Under the pieces are notes generated by a model. The model was not told where the DNA came from. It ran no database searches and saw nothing but the letters and a program-made list of their open reading frames with translations. Below, piece by piece: positions 10,709 through 20,360 of a DNA stretch of 64,000 nt; the first letter of the stretch is position 1, and every line of letters begins with the position of its first letter. Origin of the DNA: Pectinophora gossypiella (Eukaryota > Arthropoda > Insecta > Lepidoptera > Gelechiidae); contig NW_026063246.1 of the NCBI RefSeq assembly GCF_024362695.1, forward strand, positions 682,001-746,000. Reading direction: 5' to 3'. The position numbers and the translations under genes are program-made.

Positions 10709-11340
10709 TTATACCTGCCACTGGGACTCATCCAGGTCCATTTGCGGGTCGCGGGTTTCCTGAAGAAGGAGTTCATCATTATAGAGGTTCTCCTGTTTCA
10801 TAAAGTCCGCCAGCATCCGGCCTCTGGTGTTGCGGTCCCCAAATCCAAATTGCCCCACTCTCAGCTCGTTACCGTAACGCTTCCCCAACCGTGCATTAAA
10901 GTCCCCCATCACAATCGTGTAGTGGCTTTTATGGCTATGCATGGCTTTAGAAATCTCCTCATACATAGTCTCCACTTCGTCATCATGGTCGAAACGTATA
11001 CCTGGATGACAGTCAGCGAATATCGCGATGATATTCTGAGTACCAGGTACGCTACCCTACTCGAAACACTACCGATGGTCAACACGTTGTTGACTAGGGA
11101 CTTGTGGGCGATAAACCCGACACCACCTATGGACAGTTGGTCGCCCTCCCGGAAGTACAGCAAAATACCGGAGTCCAGAGTTATCGTGTCCTCGCCCTTT
11201 CTTCGGACTTCAGACAATCCTAAGACATCCCAGTGTAACTTGCTGATAGCTTCTTCCAACTCGGTAAGCTTCTCGTCGGTCCTCAGTGTGCACGTGTTAT
11301 ATGTTGCCAGGTACAGTCGTCGTTGGTGGTAGCCGAATCC
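10709..11340 (-). pseudogene. RTE LINE apurinic-like endonuclease domain
   Basis: The exonuclease-endonuclease-phosphatase fold that nicks the target for first-strand priming. The minus-strand frame from about 11330 ('YLATYNTCTLRTDEKL') runs through 'WDVLGLSEVRRKGED', containing the conserved Glu, and 'GVGFIAHKSLV', to about 10910. A frameshift near 10975 moves to the frame holding 'YTIVMGDFNARLG' (catalytic GDFN). The frame then stops at the nested fragment, so the final SDH motif lies on the far side at about 10245 ('GSDHRM'). Confidence 0.85.
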
Positions 11341-11612
11341 AGCCCGGAGATTCTTCGCACCCCCTGCCCCGCCGTTACCGTAGCCGCTACCGTAGCCACG
11401 GATGGCGGGGCTGCCGGGGACTGGGGGCTATTGTTTAAGTGTTGAGGTCATATTGGGGGGTTTGGACCATAAGCCCACCGCGCTGGTCCAGTGCGTGTTG
11501 GTGGGTCGCCAGAGCCTCTTTCGTTGAACAGCAGGATGTACCGCGTGCAGGCGAGGTTGGCTTGGGCTCCGAAAGGTGTCATTTGGACCCCTTACATCCC
11601 GTAACACATAAC
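11341..11612 (-). other. RTE LINE 5' region (untranslated or N-terminal)
   Basis: Higher GC than its flanks. Minus-strand text includes 'acatcctgctgttcaacgaa' and 'ggctctggcgacccaccaac', which I recognise as the leader of lepidopteran RTE copies. It ends where AT-rich host-like sequence begins near 11612. Open frames on either strand here are not supported as genes. Bases 11613-11824 hold no recognised element. Confidence 0.6.
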
Positions 11613-11824
11613 ATAACATATAATTATGCATGTATCTCAAAAGGGTAGAGATAGGGGAAATGTAAGTTGTATTTGCAAATAGAGTAAATTATTTTGAATA
11701 AAATAAAAGTAAAGTGATAGATATTAAAGTACCTATTTTATGTTCCACTGATGGGCACGACTGTCTCACTATTAACTTCTCTCAAAAAAGCACACAAGAT
11801 TAAAGATAATTATGTTAATCTTAC

Positions 11825-11953
11825 CTAGTAGGCGTTGGGGTCGACTCAGCCGGCTTCGTCTTGCTCGCAGGCTGCTTCTTCAACACCTTCGGCGCAGGCG
11901 CAGGCGGCAGCGGCAGTTGGGAGTCCGAACCGGATGAATATTCGTAGTTAGAC
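11825..11953 (-). CDS. Isolated internal exon of an unidentified host gene
   Basis: On the minus strand a splice acceptor 'tttcttaattttcag' ends just before 11953 and a donor 'gtaagatt' follows 11825. The 129 bp between are open in one frame, begin one base before a codon boundary and end two bases into a codon, so the exon is a multiple of three. It encodes Ser-, Pro- and Lys-rich, low-complexity sequence ('YEYSSGSDSQLPLPPAPAP', then 'KKQPASKTKPAES'). Third positions are GC-rich, unlike the AT-rich flanks. I do not recognise the gene. No partner exon was identified, so the surrounding transposons would sit in large introns. Confidence 0.6.
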
Positions 11954-12202
11954 CTGAAAATTAAGAAATCGGTTAGGTACAGGTTATTTAAAATTTTGTG
12001 TAAATTTATTATGTAAAAAACTCCAACACAATACATAAACTAAAAGTAAATGGAAATACTTACTAACATTTTAGTTAAGTTTCTTAAAGAAAAGCACTGA
12101 AGATGAAAATAATACGGATAAGGATACCACAATTGTGGACAATTGGGAATCGATCAAAGGAATGAGTAAAGTTTAATGGTTTCTCCTATTTTATAGTAAA
12201 AA

Positions 12203-12270
12203 CTAGCTTTCGCCCGCGACTCCGTCCGCGTGGCGTGTTATAAAAGAAAGATCTTTGTGTGTGTGGGAGA
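12203..12270 (-). mobile_element. Helitron-like 3' end fragment
   Basis: On the minus strand the sequence ends 'gcgggcgaaagctag' then T, matching the family at 4208-5229, including 'aaagatctttcttttataac'. CTAG occupies 12203-12206. No 5' terminus is visible to the right, so it is a fragment or has lost its start. Confidence 0.6.
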
Positions 12271-12805
12271 AAGGTTAAAAAATGCTTATTTTTATTATTT
12301 TTAAATGAGGTTACAGTATAAGTAGCTCAGTTAAATAATGAATTGTTATTAATTTCTAGATTATTAGTTTATGATTTGGTTTGATATTTTAGGAAAATAC
12401 GATCAGTTTCGAAAATTTAAACAAAATTTAAAAATTACAACAGAAATACGCCGTGAAACGTCCGCCTGGAAAATTCAACAGAAAACTACCTACGAAAGAT
12501 TTGAACCATCCAAGAATAGTGAAAAGTTCGCCCGCAAAATTCAATATTTGACACGACCATCAACGACGTCTGCCCTCACGCATCTGCCGCGTTCCGGTTG
12601 CTCACTCGGGTATCTGCCCCCCCTCCGCGCCTCGCCACCGCTGTCGCCGCCCCACAAACGCCGCCGCGGCCGCGACGTTTCTTGGTTGCCACTACCGCGA
12701 GCTATAAATTTCAAGCCTCTAACTCGCTTCCCGATCCCAGGGAAATTTTTAACTTTGCATTCACTAAGGTATATAATATATGTATCGTGGCCATATCATA
12801 GAATT
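12271..12805. other. AT-rich stretch with an unexplained GC-rich block
   Basis: 12271-12560 is AT-rich. 12560-12730 is strongly GC-rich ('cgccgccgcggccgcgacg'), with a TATA-like 'gctataaatt' at about 12700. A 150-codon plus-strand frame (12371-12823) crosses both compositions and has no recognisable domain, so it is not called. It could be an old CpG-rich promoter or a captured fragment. Confidence 0.4.
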
Positions 12806-12892
12806 GATCATTTCATGAAATGATCGACCATTTCATGAAATGGTCGTATTTCATGAAATAGAACAACACTCGTTGGCCACATCATGATGTGG
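12806..12892. repeat. Cluster of perfect palindromes centred on TCATGA
   Basis: Four perfect palindromes lie close together: 'gatcatttcatgaaatgatc' (12806-12825), directly abutting 'gaccatttcatgaaatggtc' (12826-12845), then 'tatttcatgaaata' (12847-12860) and 'ccacatcatgatgtgg' (12877-12892). Related imperfect words with 'atcatga', 'tggccaa' and 'atatcg' continue to about 12990. The cluster ends about 60 bp before the possible small gene at 13047. Whether it is a cis-regulatory array, a replication origin-like element or a transposon end cannot be decided here. Confidence 0.8.
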
Positions 12893-13046
12893 TTTGGCCA
12901 GATCAATGAACACAAAACGTTTAACGATATGACCAACTAAATGCATGATTACTTCATGATATGGCCAAACGTTAGCGATCATATCGTAAAATAGTAACAT
13001 TATCAACCGGTAGTGGCGCTGGTGTCGCTTTGTTTTTGTTTTGCGT

Positions 13047-13340
13047 AATGGCGGCGGACAATAATTATTCTTTTGTGAACGCGAATAATTCCAATAATAA
13101 TGAGCAAATACAAGATATAAGTGCAGTGAAGCAATGTTTTGACACTAAGGTGAAAAGAAAAACTTGTATTAACAGTAGACAGCAACTTTATTTTTATTTT
13201 TAGGTTATATGGCAAATATTGAAGGTCGAGTGACCACGCTACGTAAATCAATGAACTATTATTGGATTTCAAAATATGATATAATTAAAACTGCGAATCA
13301 AGAGATATTAATTTTAAAAAAGAAAAATATAGACGACTAG
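13047..13340 (+). CDS. Possible small two-exon gene, unidentified
   Basis: ATG at 13047 opens 'MAADNNYSFVNANNSNNN', Asn-rich. A possible donor 'aaggtgaaaag' lies near 13153; an acceptor 'tttttatttttag' precedes about 13204. Beyond it an open frame contains 'YMANIEGRVTTLRKSMNY' and 'ILILKKKNIDD', ending at a stop at 13338-13340. The best donor does not join the two frames in phase; a weaker GT near 13165 would. The present stop codon is contributed by the Helitron inserted at 13337. The pre-insertion sequence, judged from base 15760, would also stop at once. No known domain is recognised; this may be a transposon-borne gene. Confidence 0.3.
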
Positions 13341-15687
13341 CTGGTACCCGCGACTTCGTCTGCGTACTTTTAATTTGAATGTTAAGGATTATATTAAAGG
13401 AACGGTATAGATTTGGGTATTATTTATTTATCATTTGAGAATTGTGGAGACCGAACTGAATGCAGCCCGCGAGATCACTGCGACCTTGTCAGATCTATTG
13501 TGACCTAAATCCCTACATTTAAAAATTCTCCTCTAGACCGATCCGTTCGAAGAGATCCAACGTCTTTTTGGGAGAAAGTTGCACGACTTCCTGGGGATCC
13601 ATTATGTAGTCCCCAAGTGTACGGCTTCTACTATGTATGAAAGCCTCACAGCTGCACAGCAAATGTAGTGGCGTCTCATTTTCCCCTAAACAGAATCTGC
13701 ATAAAGGAGACTCGGTCAGCTCCATTCTGTGTATGTGCTTATTGAGTCTGCAATGCCCCCTTATTAAAATCCTAGCCTGCCCCCTAGTGAGAGTAACGAT
13801 TTCTGATAAGAATTTCTTAGAAAAAGGTCTAATCAGCTGCTTCGAATGTTTCAGGCCAACTGAGTTGGGCCAAAATTTCTTGGATTCATTTCCTAGTCGC
13901 ACCCCCAGATGATATCTAGAGGTGCTTTTCGAGATCCCGCAGAAGGGTTCGGGTCCGATTAGACTTGTTCCCGATCTCTCTCTCCGAATCCGATCCGATC
14001 CGAATTTGAGGCCCCCAACTTATTCAGACTATCTATACACTCTAGAATGAGTAATGAGTCTACTTCAGTCGCCGCCACTGCCTTAAGAGCAGCCTGGCTG
14101 TCCGACAGTATGAGAATGTTACTGTTTATGTTCCCCAAATTTTGGTGCACACAATCAATGATGGCATACATCTCAGCCTGAAAAACTGTGGCGTGTGCCC
14201 CCATGTTGGTTACCCTCTTTCGCTTGGGGCACTTATATACCCGCCCCTGAAAGCCCATCTCGCTTAGAGCCGTCGGTAAACCACACCCGATCCGCACTGG
14301 GAAAGGGCGAGGGTAGAGTTCTAGACCACTCCTCTCTCTCTGGTATTACCACCTTGAAGTAACTCACAAAGTTATGAGTCCCGACCATGACGTCTGAGGG
14401 CATCGCCATAACCGGGTCAGTCATAAGGTCCTCTTTGAGTTTTCTCATGACAGTTGATCCCCATGTCGTCTTACCCCTTTCCTTAGCTCGGAGCATAGCG
14501 AGTCTAGCTTCCCCGATTATGTACAGATGGAGTGGACGCAGGTTTAGTGCCGCCTCCATTGCCAAGGTTGGTGTGGACGACATATCTCACGTTATTATCA
14601 TGCAAGCCATTCTTTGGACGCTGGTTAGGTCCGTAATGTAGGTCCCAATAGATGCCTTTTTGAACCATACTGCACAGCCGTACGCAAAATATCCCATACA
14701 AACTTTCAACCCCTATTTTAACCTCTGCATCCCTTTTTTTCGCAATAAAGGCCTATGTTCTTTCTCAGGGTCTAAAGATTGTCTGTGCCAAATTTCATCA
14801 AAATCGGTTGAGAGGTTTAAGCGGAAAAACGTAACAGACAGACAGACAGAGTTACTTTCGCATATATAATATTAGTAGGGATTCCCTAAATTATGGCGCC
14901 TACTTACCCTCTAAGTTAGAAAAGTGATCAAATACTAACTTGAAGTCTTAGTAACACTCAGTTTAAAAAAAAAAACATCAAAATCATTTCAGTAGCTATG
15001 GCGTCATGCGCTTCTTGACACGACCACGCTAGATTTCCGCGGGAATGAAGCATTTTCCCGCCGTAAAAAGTAGCCTGTGTCCGTGCCTAGGATCCTATCT
15101 TTAAATAAACCACGTCTTATAAAAATCTGTTCAGACATTAAGGCGTGAATGAGGTAAACTTTTAAAACAAACGATTAAAAATCACTAACTTAATTAGTTT
15201 TCTGCCTACTGCCTACGCCTTAAGTGCGATAGCATGAATATTAATAGCCCACATCCTTTTCTAGGTAGGTGGGTACTATCTATCACCTAACTAACTTTCA
15301 TTAAAAATCCGTTCAGCCGTTTAGGCATGATAGAGCAAAACTCCCAGCAAAAACCATAAAAAATCACTAACTCAATTCAGTTTTCTACTTACTTCCTACC
15401 CCCTAAGTACGATTACGTGATCATTTTGATCTTATATCCGTTTTTAGGTAACCATCTATTACCTCACTAAATTTCATCAAATTTCGTTCAGCCGTTTAGA
15501 CGTGAAAGAGCAAAAGTCCCAACAAAAACGACAAAAAATCACTAACTCAATTTAGTTATCTGCCTACTGCCTACCCCCTACGAACGATGGCGTGATTATT
15601 TATAGCCTATGACCATTTCTAGGTTATCATCTATCACCATAACAAATTTCATCAAAATCCGTTCAGCCGTTTAGGCGTGAAAGAGTA

Positions 15688-15728
<41 letters not shown>

Positions 15729-15759
15729 GTTACTTTCGCATTTATAATATTAGTATGGA
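13337..15759 (-). mobile_element. Composite Helitron-like element with nested LINE
   Basis: Minus-strand 3' end CTAG at 13337-13340, with hairpin-capable 'acgcagacgaagtcgcgg', next to T. The minus-strand 5' end 'tccatactaatattataaat' starts at 15759 after an A (15760). A second 5'-like terminus 'tccctactaatattata' starts at 14881, so two 5' ends are in tandem. Each 5' end is followed by a (GTCT)n run. Between about 15110 and 15700 there are four diverged units of roughly 175 bp recognised by 'tccgttcagccgtttag'. An RNase H LINE fragment interrupts it at about 13410-14690. No Rep/helicase is encoded. The sister element is 24432-27036. Confidence 0.75.
13515..14701 (-). pseudogene. LINE C-terminal RNase H and zinc-knuckle region (I/R1-like)
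   Basis: Minus-strand pieces in several frames: 14701-14504 and 14583-14233 (post-RT region, with 'RVWFTDGSKRDGLSGAGI' holding the first RNase H Asp), 14297-13959 ('VFQAEMYAIIDCV', Glu, and 'NILILSDSQAALKAV', Asp), and 13902-13519 ('LCRFCLGENETPLHLLCSC', a CCHC knuckle). At least two frameshifts separate these. RNase H would remove RNA from the cDNA hybrid. It lies inside the Helitron, so it inserted there or replaced part of it. RT and endonuclease are missing. Confidence 0.8.
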
Positions 15760-16182
15760 TTGAAAACCAAACTATACAAACTTTTCAGTCTTAATGGCAA
15801 TTACAAGTGGGTAGGAATACCGTTAAATAAAATCGTGTGTACCTACAACAATACTAAACACCGTACTACACAGTTCAAACCAATCGACATCAATTATGAA
15901 AATGAACCAATCATAAAAAATAATATAATGAAAATCGGAAAAAATAAATTAGAAAAAAATAGTCATAAATTTAAAGTTGGTGACTACGTTCGTATAAGCA
16001 AATATAAAAGTAGTTTTAGCAAAGGATATACACCTAACTGGTCTACAGAGATATTTCGTATTAAAAAATGTGTAAATACGAAGCCAGTCACTTATCAAAT
16101 TGAAGATCAAAAAAGTAACGAAATATTGGGAGGCTTTTATGAACACGAATTACAAATAAAAATAGGTAAAAAAACTTTTTAA
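15760..16182 (+). pseudogene. Polinton/Maverick integrase, C-terminal part of catalytic region
   Basis: The open frame begins at the Helitron boundary, so the N-terminus and DDE residues are missing. Visible features are 'YNNTKHRTTQFKPIDI', a retroviral-type integrase core end, and the SH3-like 'FKVGDYVRISKYKSSFSKGY' followed by 'NWSTEIFRI' and 'GGFYEHELQ', which I recognise from Polinton integrases. The last codons run into a transposon terminus ('aaaaataggtaaaaaaac'). The continuation of the protein is found at 27183, on the far side of an 11-kb insertion. It would have inserted Polinton DNA into chromosomes; this copy is dead. Confidence 0.75.
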
Positions 16183-16187
16183 GTTAA

Positions 16188-16880
16188 ACGGTTTTATGTT
16201 AAACATACATTGCAATGTTTAAGCTAAATGTACTAAAAACCAAAAAATAATAAAATAGATACAGTCGTGGGAATTATAAACATATGCATAGACTAGACTA
16301 AAATAAAACCGTGGGGCACGTCAATTGTCTACAAATTATCGACTTAATGTGCGATAGAAGAATCGTTTAATTCGTCGTTAGGCAGTTGGCCCGCAGACGG
16401 TGAGGAAATTACTTACTATTTTCTTGCTCATGGAAATTCCAATAGTTTTACACTCCATGTAAATAAAAGAAATGTTTCAACTAGTTTATCGTTGGATATT
16501 CACACTGCTGGCTGGCGAGGAATCGTTTCACTGCTCGTAGTTTGTCTTTAATCGACAAAACATATGATAAAAGTACTACTCGCTCACCACTATGAAACCC
16601 TAAAACTCGCTTATAATCGAGCTTGCTAGCTTGTTTCCACATTCTAGCCCTACTTATCACACGTCCATCGTTGTCGGTTGAACAACTGCCTAATTATAGT
16701 GTAACATTACAAAACAAACATTTTAATCAACGATTGTAGACCATTGACGTGCCCCACGGTTTTATTTTAGTCTAGTCTATGCATATGTTTATAATTCCCA
16801 CGACTGTATCTATTTTATTATTTTTTGGTTTTTAGTACATTTAGCTTAAACATTGCAATGTATGTTTAACATAAAACCGT
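16188..16880. mobile_element. TTAA-flanked 693-bp MITE, copy 1
   Basis: TTAA at 16184-16187 and 16881-16884 flank 693 bp with inverted repeats beginning 'acggttttatgttaaac' and about 140 bp long. The symmetry continues outside TTAA: 'aataggtaaaaaaacttttt' on the left (about 16160-16183) is mirrored on the right to about 16913. It contains no transposase. The same 693-bp element occurs at 22108-22800 and, with an 87-bp insertion, at 56049-56828. Confidence 0.8.
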
Positions 16881-16922
16881 TTAACTTAAAAAGTTTTTTT
16901 ACCTATTTTTATTTTCTAGTTT

Positions 16923-17186
16923 TTAGTTTTTATTTCGCATTCTGTTTAATTCATTTAGTGCTTCATTATTGCAAGGTTTCGTGCCCGTTAGTTTATTGCA
17001 GTCCAACTCCTCTATACGTAGTCCCTGCAAAGATCTTACTCTACTAAGAGCCACGTAGGCTTGACCTTCTTCAAACAGTTTCGCACCTAAGTATACGACT
17101 GCGTGATCCACAGTGCTGCCCTGCATTTTATGTATTGTAGAAGCCCATGATAGTATTAAAGGCAACATTCTTCTTTCAGCCGTCAT
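16923..17186 (-). pseudogene. Pif1-like helicase C-terminal fragment, copy 1
   Basis: 87 residues with late superfamily-1B helicase motifs: 'SWASTIHKMQGSTVD' (motif V-like) and 'GQAYVALSRVRSLQGLR' (motif VI, with the arginine finger region). Walker A and B and all N-terminal parts are missing; upstream sequence switches at once to minisatellite. The translation is identical in the copies at 22843 and 55743. Pif1 helicases unwind DNA and occur in Helitrons and other mobile DNA; which element this came from is not shown. It cannot be catalytic alone. Confidence 0.85.
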
Positions 17187-18652
17187 CCCAGATTCAATTT
17201 CTAAATTTTAATCTTATTATTATACGCCATTTAGTGGCTGCGCCCATCTTAAATATTGAGGTTGTATAGTGCACTGTATTCTTCTTGTCAAGCCCTTTTA
17301 TTTGATACCCATATTGGTGGGATTGATAAAAAATTGTTATAAGCCATTTGGTAGCGGCGGCCATCTTAGATTTCAATTTTGCATAGTAAATTGTATTCTA
17401 CTTGTTGAGACCTTTCATTTGATACTCATGTTGATGGGATTGATAAAACCTAAGTTATCCGCCATTTTGTAGAGGCCGCAATCTTGGATTTTAATTTTAT
17501 ATAGTACATTGTATTCTACTGGTTGAGCACTTTCATTTGATACCCATATTGATAGGATTGATAAAACCTACGTTATCCGCCACTTTGTAGCGGCCGCCAT
17601 CTTGGATTTAATTTTTTTTAGTATATTGTATTCTGCTTGTTGAGCCCTTTCATTTGATACCCATATTGATGGGATTGATAAAACCTACGTTATCCGACGG
17701 ATTGATAAAACCTACGTTATCCGCCATTTTGTAGCGGCCGCCATCTTGGATTTAAATTTTTTTAGTATATTGTATTCTGCTTGTTGAGCCCTTTCATTTG
17801 ATACTCATATTGATGGGATTGATAAAACCTACGTTATCCGCCATTTTGTAGCGGCCGCCATCTTGGATTTATAATGATAATGAATAAACATAATTGTATT
17901 GTCACCAAAATCCAAAGTGTATACAAAATTTTAGATTAATCGGTTGACAGAAAGAGGGTGAAATTTGAATTACTAAATTTGACCCAAGAATAAATAAAAC
18001 AAACGGGGTGAGCTAAATATAAAACCGTTTAATTTTGCATAGTAAATTGTATTCTACTTGTTGAGACCTTTCATTTGATACCCATGTTGATGGGATTGAT
18101 AAAACCTAAGTTATCCGCCATTTTGTAGAGGCCGCCATCTTGGATTTTAATTTTGTATAGTACATTGTATTCTACTGGTTGAGCACTTTCATTTGATACC
18201 CATATTGATAGGATTGATAAAACCTACGTTATCCGCCATTTTGTAGCGGCCGCCATCTTGGATTTAATTTTTTTTAGTATATTCTATTCTGCTTGTTGAG
18301 CCCTTTCATTTGATACGTATATTGATGGGATTGATAAAACCTACGTTATCCGCCATTTTGTAGCGGCCGTCATCTTGGATTTAATTTTTTTTTAGTATTT
18401 TGTATTCTGCTTGTTGAGCCCTTTCATTTGATACCCATATTGATGGGATTGATAAAACCTACGTTATCCGCCATTTTGTAGCGGCCGCCATCTTGGATTT
18501 ATAATGATAATGAATAAACATAATTGTATTGTCACCAAAATCCAAAGTGTATACAAAATTTCAGATTAATCGGTTGACAGGAAGAGGGTGAAATTTGAAT
18601 TACTAAATTTGACCCAAGAATAAAACAAACGGGGTGAGCTAAATAAAACCGT
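17187..18652. repeat. Minisatellite inverted-repeat arm of TTAA transposon, copy 1
   Basis: Tandem units of about 118 bp, each with 'gatacccatattgatgggat', 'aaaacctacgttatccgcca' and 'gcggccgccatcttggat'. Two cap sequences of about 160 bp end in 'ggggtgagctaaat' plus 'aaaaccgt': one internal (about 17871-18031) and one terminal (about 18497-18652), followed by TTAA at 18653-18656. One unit contains a 31-bp partial duplication near 17695. Each unit has two YY1/Pho-like GCCAT sites and usually one NotI site. Confidence 0.85.
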
Positions 18653-18656
18653 TTAA

Positions 18657-20360
18657 AAATGCGCAATAGGACTTTTATTGGATATGAGCAAGGCGTATGA
18701 TAGAGTCTGCCACGAAACTTTATTAGATAATTTATTTACATTAGGAGTAAGAGGAGTAGCGCACAAATGGTTTAAATCTTATCTCGAGAATCGAACACAA
18801 TATGTCCAAAATATACCAACTTCGAAACTGGAAAAATCGAGCATATAAGGTCTAATGAAATGCGTTCCAATGGCTCTATACCACAAGGTAGTGTCTTAGG
18901 ATGCTTACTTTTTATTATTTGGGTCATTCTTCTTTTTTATCGACAATAAAAATACATTTTCTCGATATATCGGATTTAACACCTTTAAAATTATAACGAC
19001 AATAAGTATTTTAAAACATCATATAAAAATGTGTCTATAGAGGACTATTTAGAGTTTCTCTTTATTTTGTTAACATACTTTTCTTTGCAGGGGCATTCAA
19101 AAAAAAATTGTGACAGAGTGGCCCTTTTCATCGGAGACAGCATTTTGATTTACCACTCTGTCACAGAATTTTGTGAAAAACAATCAAGCTAAGTTAATCA
19201 CTAATCAAGGGACCGATTAGTATTTTGCTAGTATTTTGAGTATAATAAGATTACCTATATTTTTGGACAATGGAAAGATTAAACAAAATTCTAAAACATA
19301 TAACCTATCAGAACTAAGTACAGATCATTGTCGATAAAAAAGAAGAACGACCCATTTACATAAATTCTCTTCCCAATGTTATCAATGAAGATTGTGTTAT
19401 TTTTGCAGACGATGTATCAATCTTAATATCTTGCTCAGATAATAATGAATTAGAAAATAAACTAAATACTACTTTAAATACCATTTTAACTTGGCTAAAT
19501 ACCCATAACCTGGAATTGAATCTAAAGAAAACCAAAATTATCCAATTTAAACCTTCACAAAAAAGATCATTACAAATATCTTACAACCATAATAATACTA
19601 TATTAGAATCAGTTAACTATACAACTTTATTAGGAATAGATCTCGATATGAATATGACGTGGAAATCACATATACAAAGATTAAAAAACAAGCTGTCGTC
19701 TTTCACCTACGCGCTCTACCAACTGAAACGCGCATCGGACTTCAACACGGCGCTTGCAGCATATTACGCGTATGCGCATTCAAGATTGTCGTATGGCATC
19801 ATAATATGGGGTAACTCCTGTGATGTACAAGACATATTTATAATACAAAAGAAATGTGTACGAATCCTAGTTAACATTGAACAAACAGTATCTTGCAGAT
19901 CTTATTTTATAAAACACCAAATATTGACCCTTACTTCTATCTACATACTCGAGGCATGCAAATTTATTAGAAATAACCCAGACTTATACACACCAATGGA
20001 TAGTAGTAAAAAAATAAATGATCGCAACAAATATAAATTGATAAAACCGGCAACAAGTATGAAACTAGTATCTAATAGTCCCCATCACATGCTAATAAAA
20101 ATATACAACCATCTACCGAATAAAATAAAAAGTACTGAAAAAGTTAATTTATTCTCTAATAGTCTAAAAACATTCCTTATTAGTAAATGTTATTATAATA
20201 TTACAGAATTTTTTAATGATGATATAAATAAATATATATAGTAGGTAGTTATGCTTCAATTGCTCTAAATAAATAGGTATTATAGGTTATTAATTTAAGT
20301 GTAAAGTTCCTAAAGAGTAGATTTAAGATAATTATGTTAGTTATGGATTCCTTTTTTTAT
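18657..20360 (+). pseudogene. LINE reverse transcriptase (Jockey/CR1-like), split by a MITE
   Basis: The RT begins abruptly after TTAA at 18656: 'GLLLDMSKAYDRVCHETLL' (motif A Asp). It is damaged by frame changes and stops around 18830-18880, reaches 'GSVLGCLLFII' (motif B), is interrupted by a 433-bp MITE, then resumes with 'FADDVSIL' (catalytic) and continues open from 19516 to the stop at 20241. Non-coding 3' sequence follows to 20360, then TTAA of the next transposon copy. An inverted copy of the 3' part is at 58576-59582. No endonuclease is present. Confidence 0.85.
18921..19353. mobile_element. 433-bp MITE with 27-bp inverted repeats
   Basis: 18921-18947 and 19327-19353 are reverse complements over 27 bp with one mismatch ('gggtc' then 'ttcttcttttttatcgac'). 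A four-base duplication 'attt' flanks it (18917-18920 and 19354-19357), and excising it restores the LINE frame. Inside, 'gtgacagagtgg' and 'ccactctgtcac' form a second, internal inverted repeat (about 19110-19165). No coding. A truncated copy is at 59583-59935. Confidence 0.85.

Larger units (their letters stand above)
8119..11612 (-). mobile_element. RTE-type LINE, degraded, with a nested LINE fragment
   Basis: On the minus strand: a GC-rich 5' region (about 11612-11341), AP-like endonuclease (about 11330-10709), a nested fragment (10707-10263), linker and RT (10262-8128), then a 3' tail ending in an ATG-repeat-like run (about 8119-8132). The order EN-RT with a short tail, and phrases such as 'ATYNTCTLRTDEKLTELEE' and 'INAVKTGSDHRMVRG', fit the RTE clade. 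Coding is broken by frameshifts and one in-frame stop, so the copy is dead. Its 3' tail matches the SINE tails at 2089-3443. Confidence 0.85.

Noticed and set aside
12371..12823. 150-codon plus-strand frame
   Set aside because: Crosses an abrupt composition change from AT-rich to GC-rich, with no domain and no second signal of coding.
17194..17376. 60-codon frame in the minisatellite ('KMAAATKW'), also at 23114 and 55553
   Set aside because: Translation of repeat units; no independent evidence of a gene.
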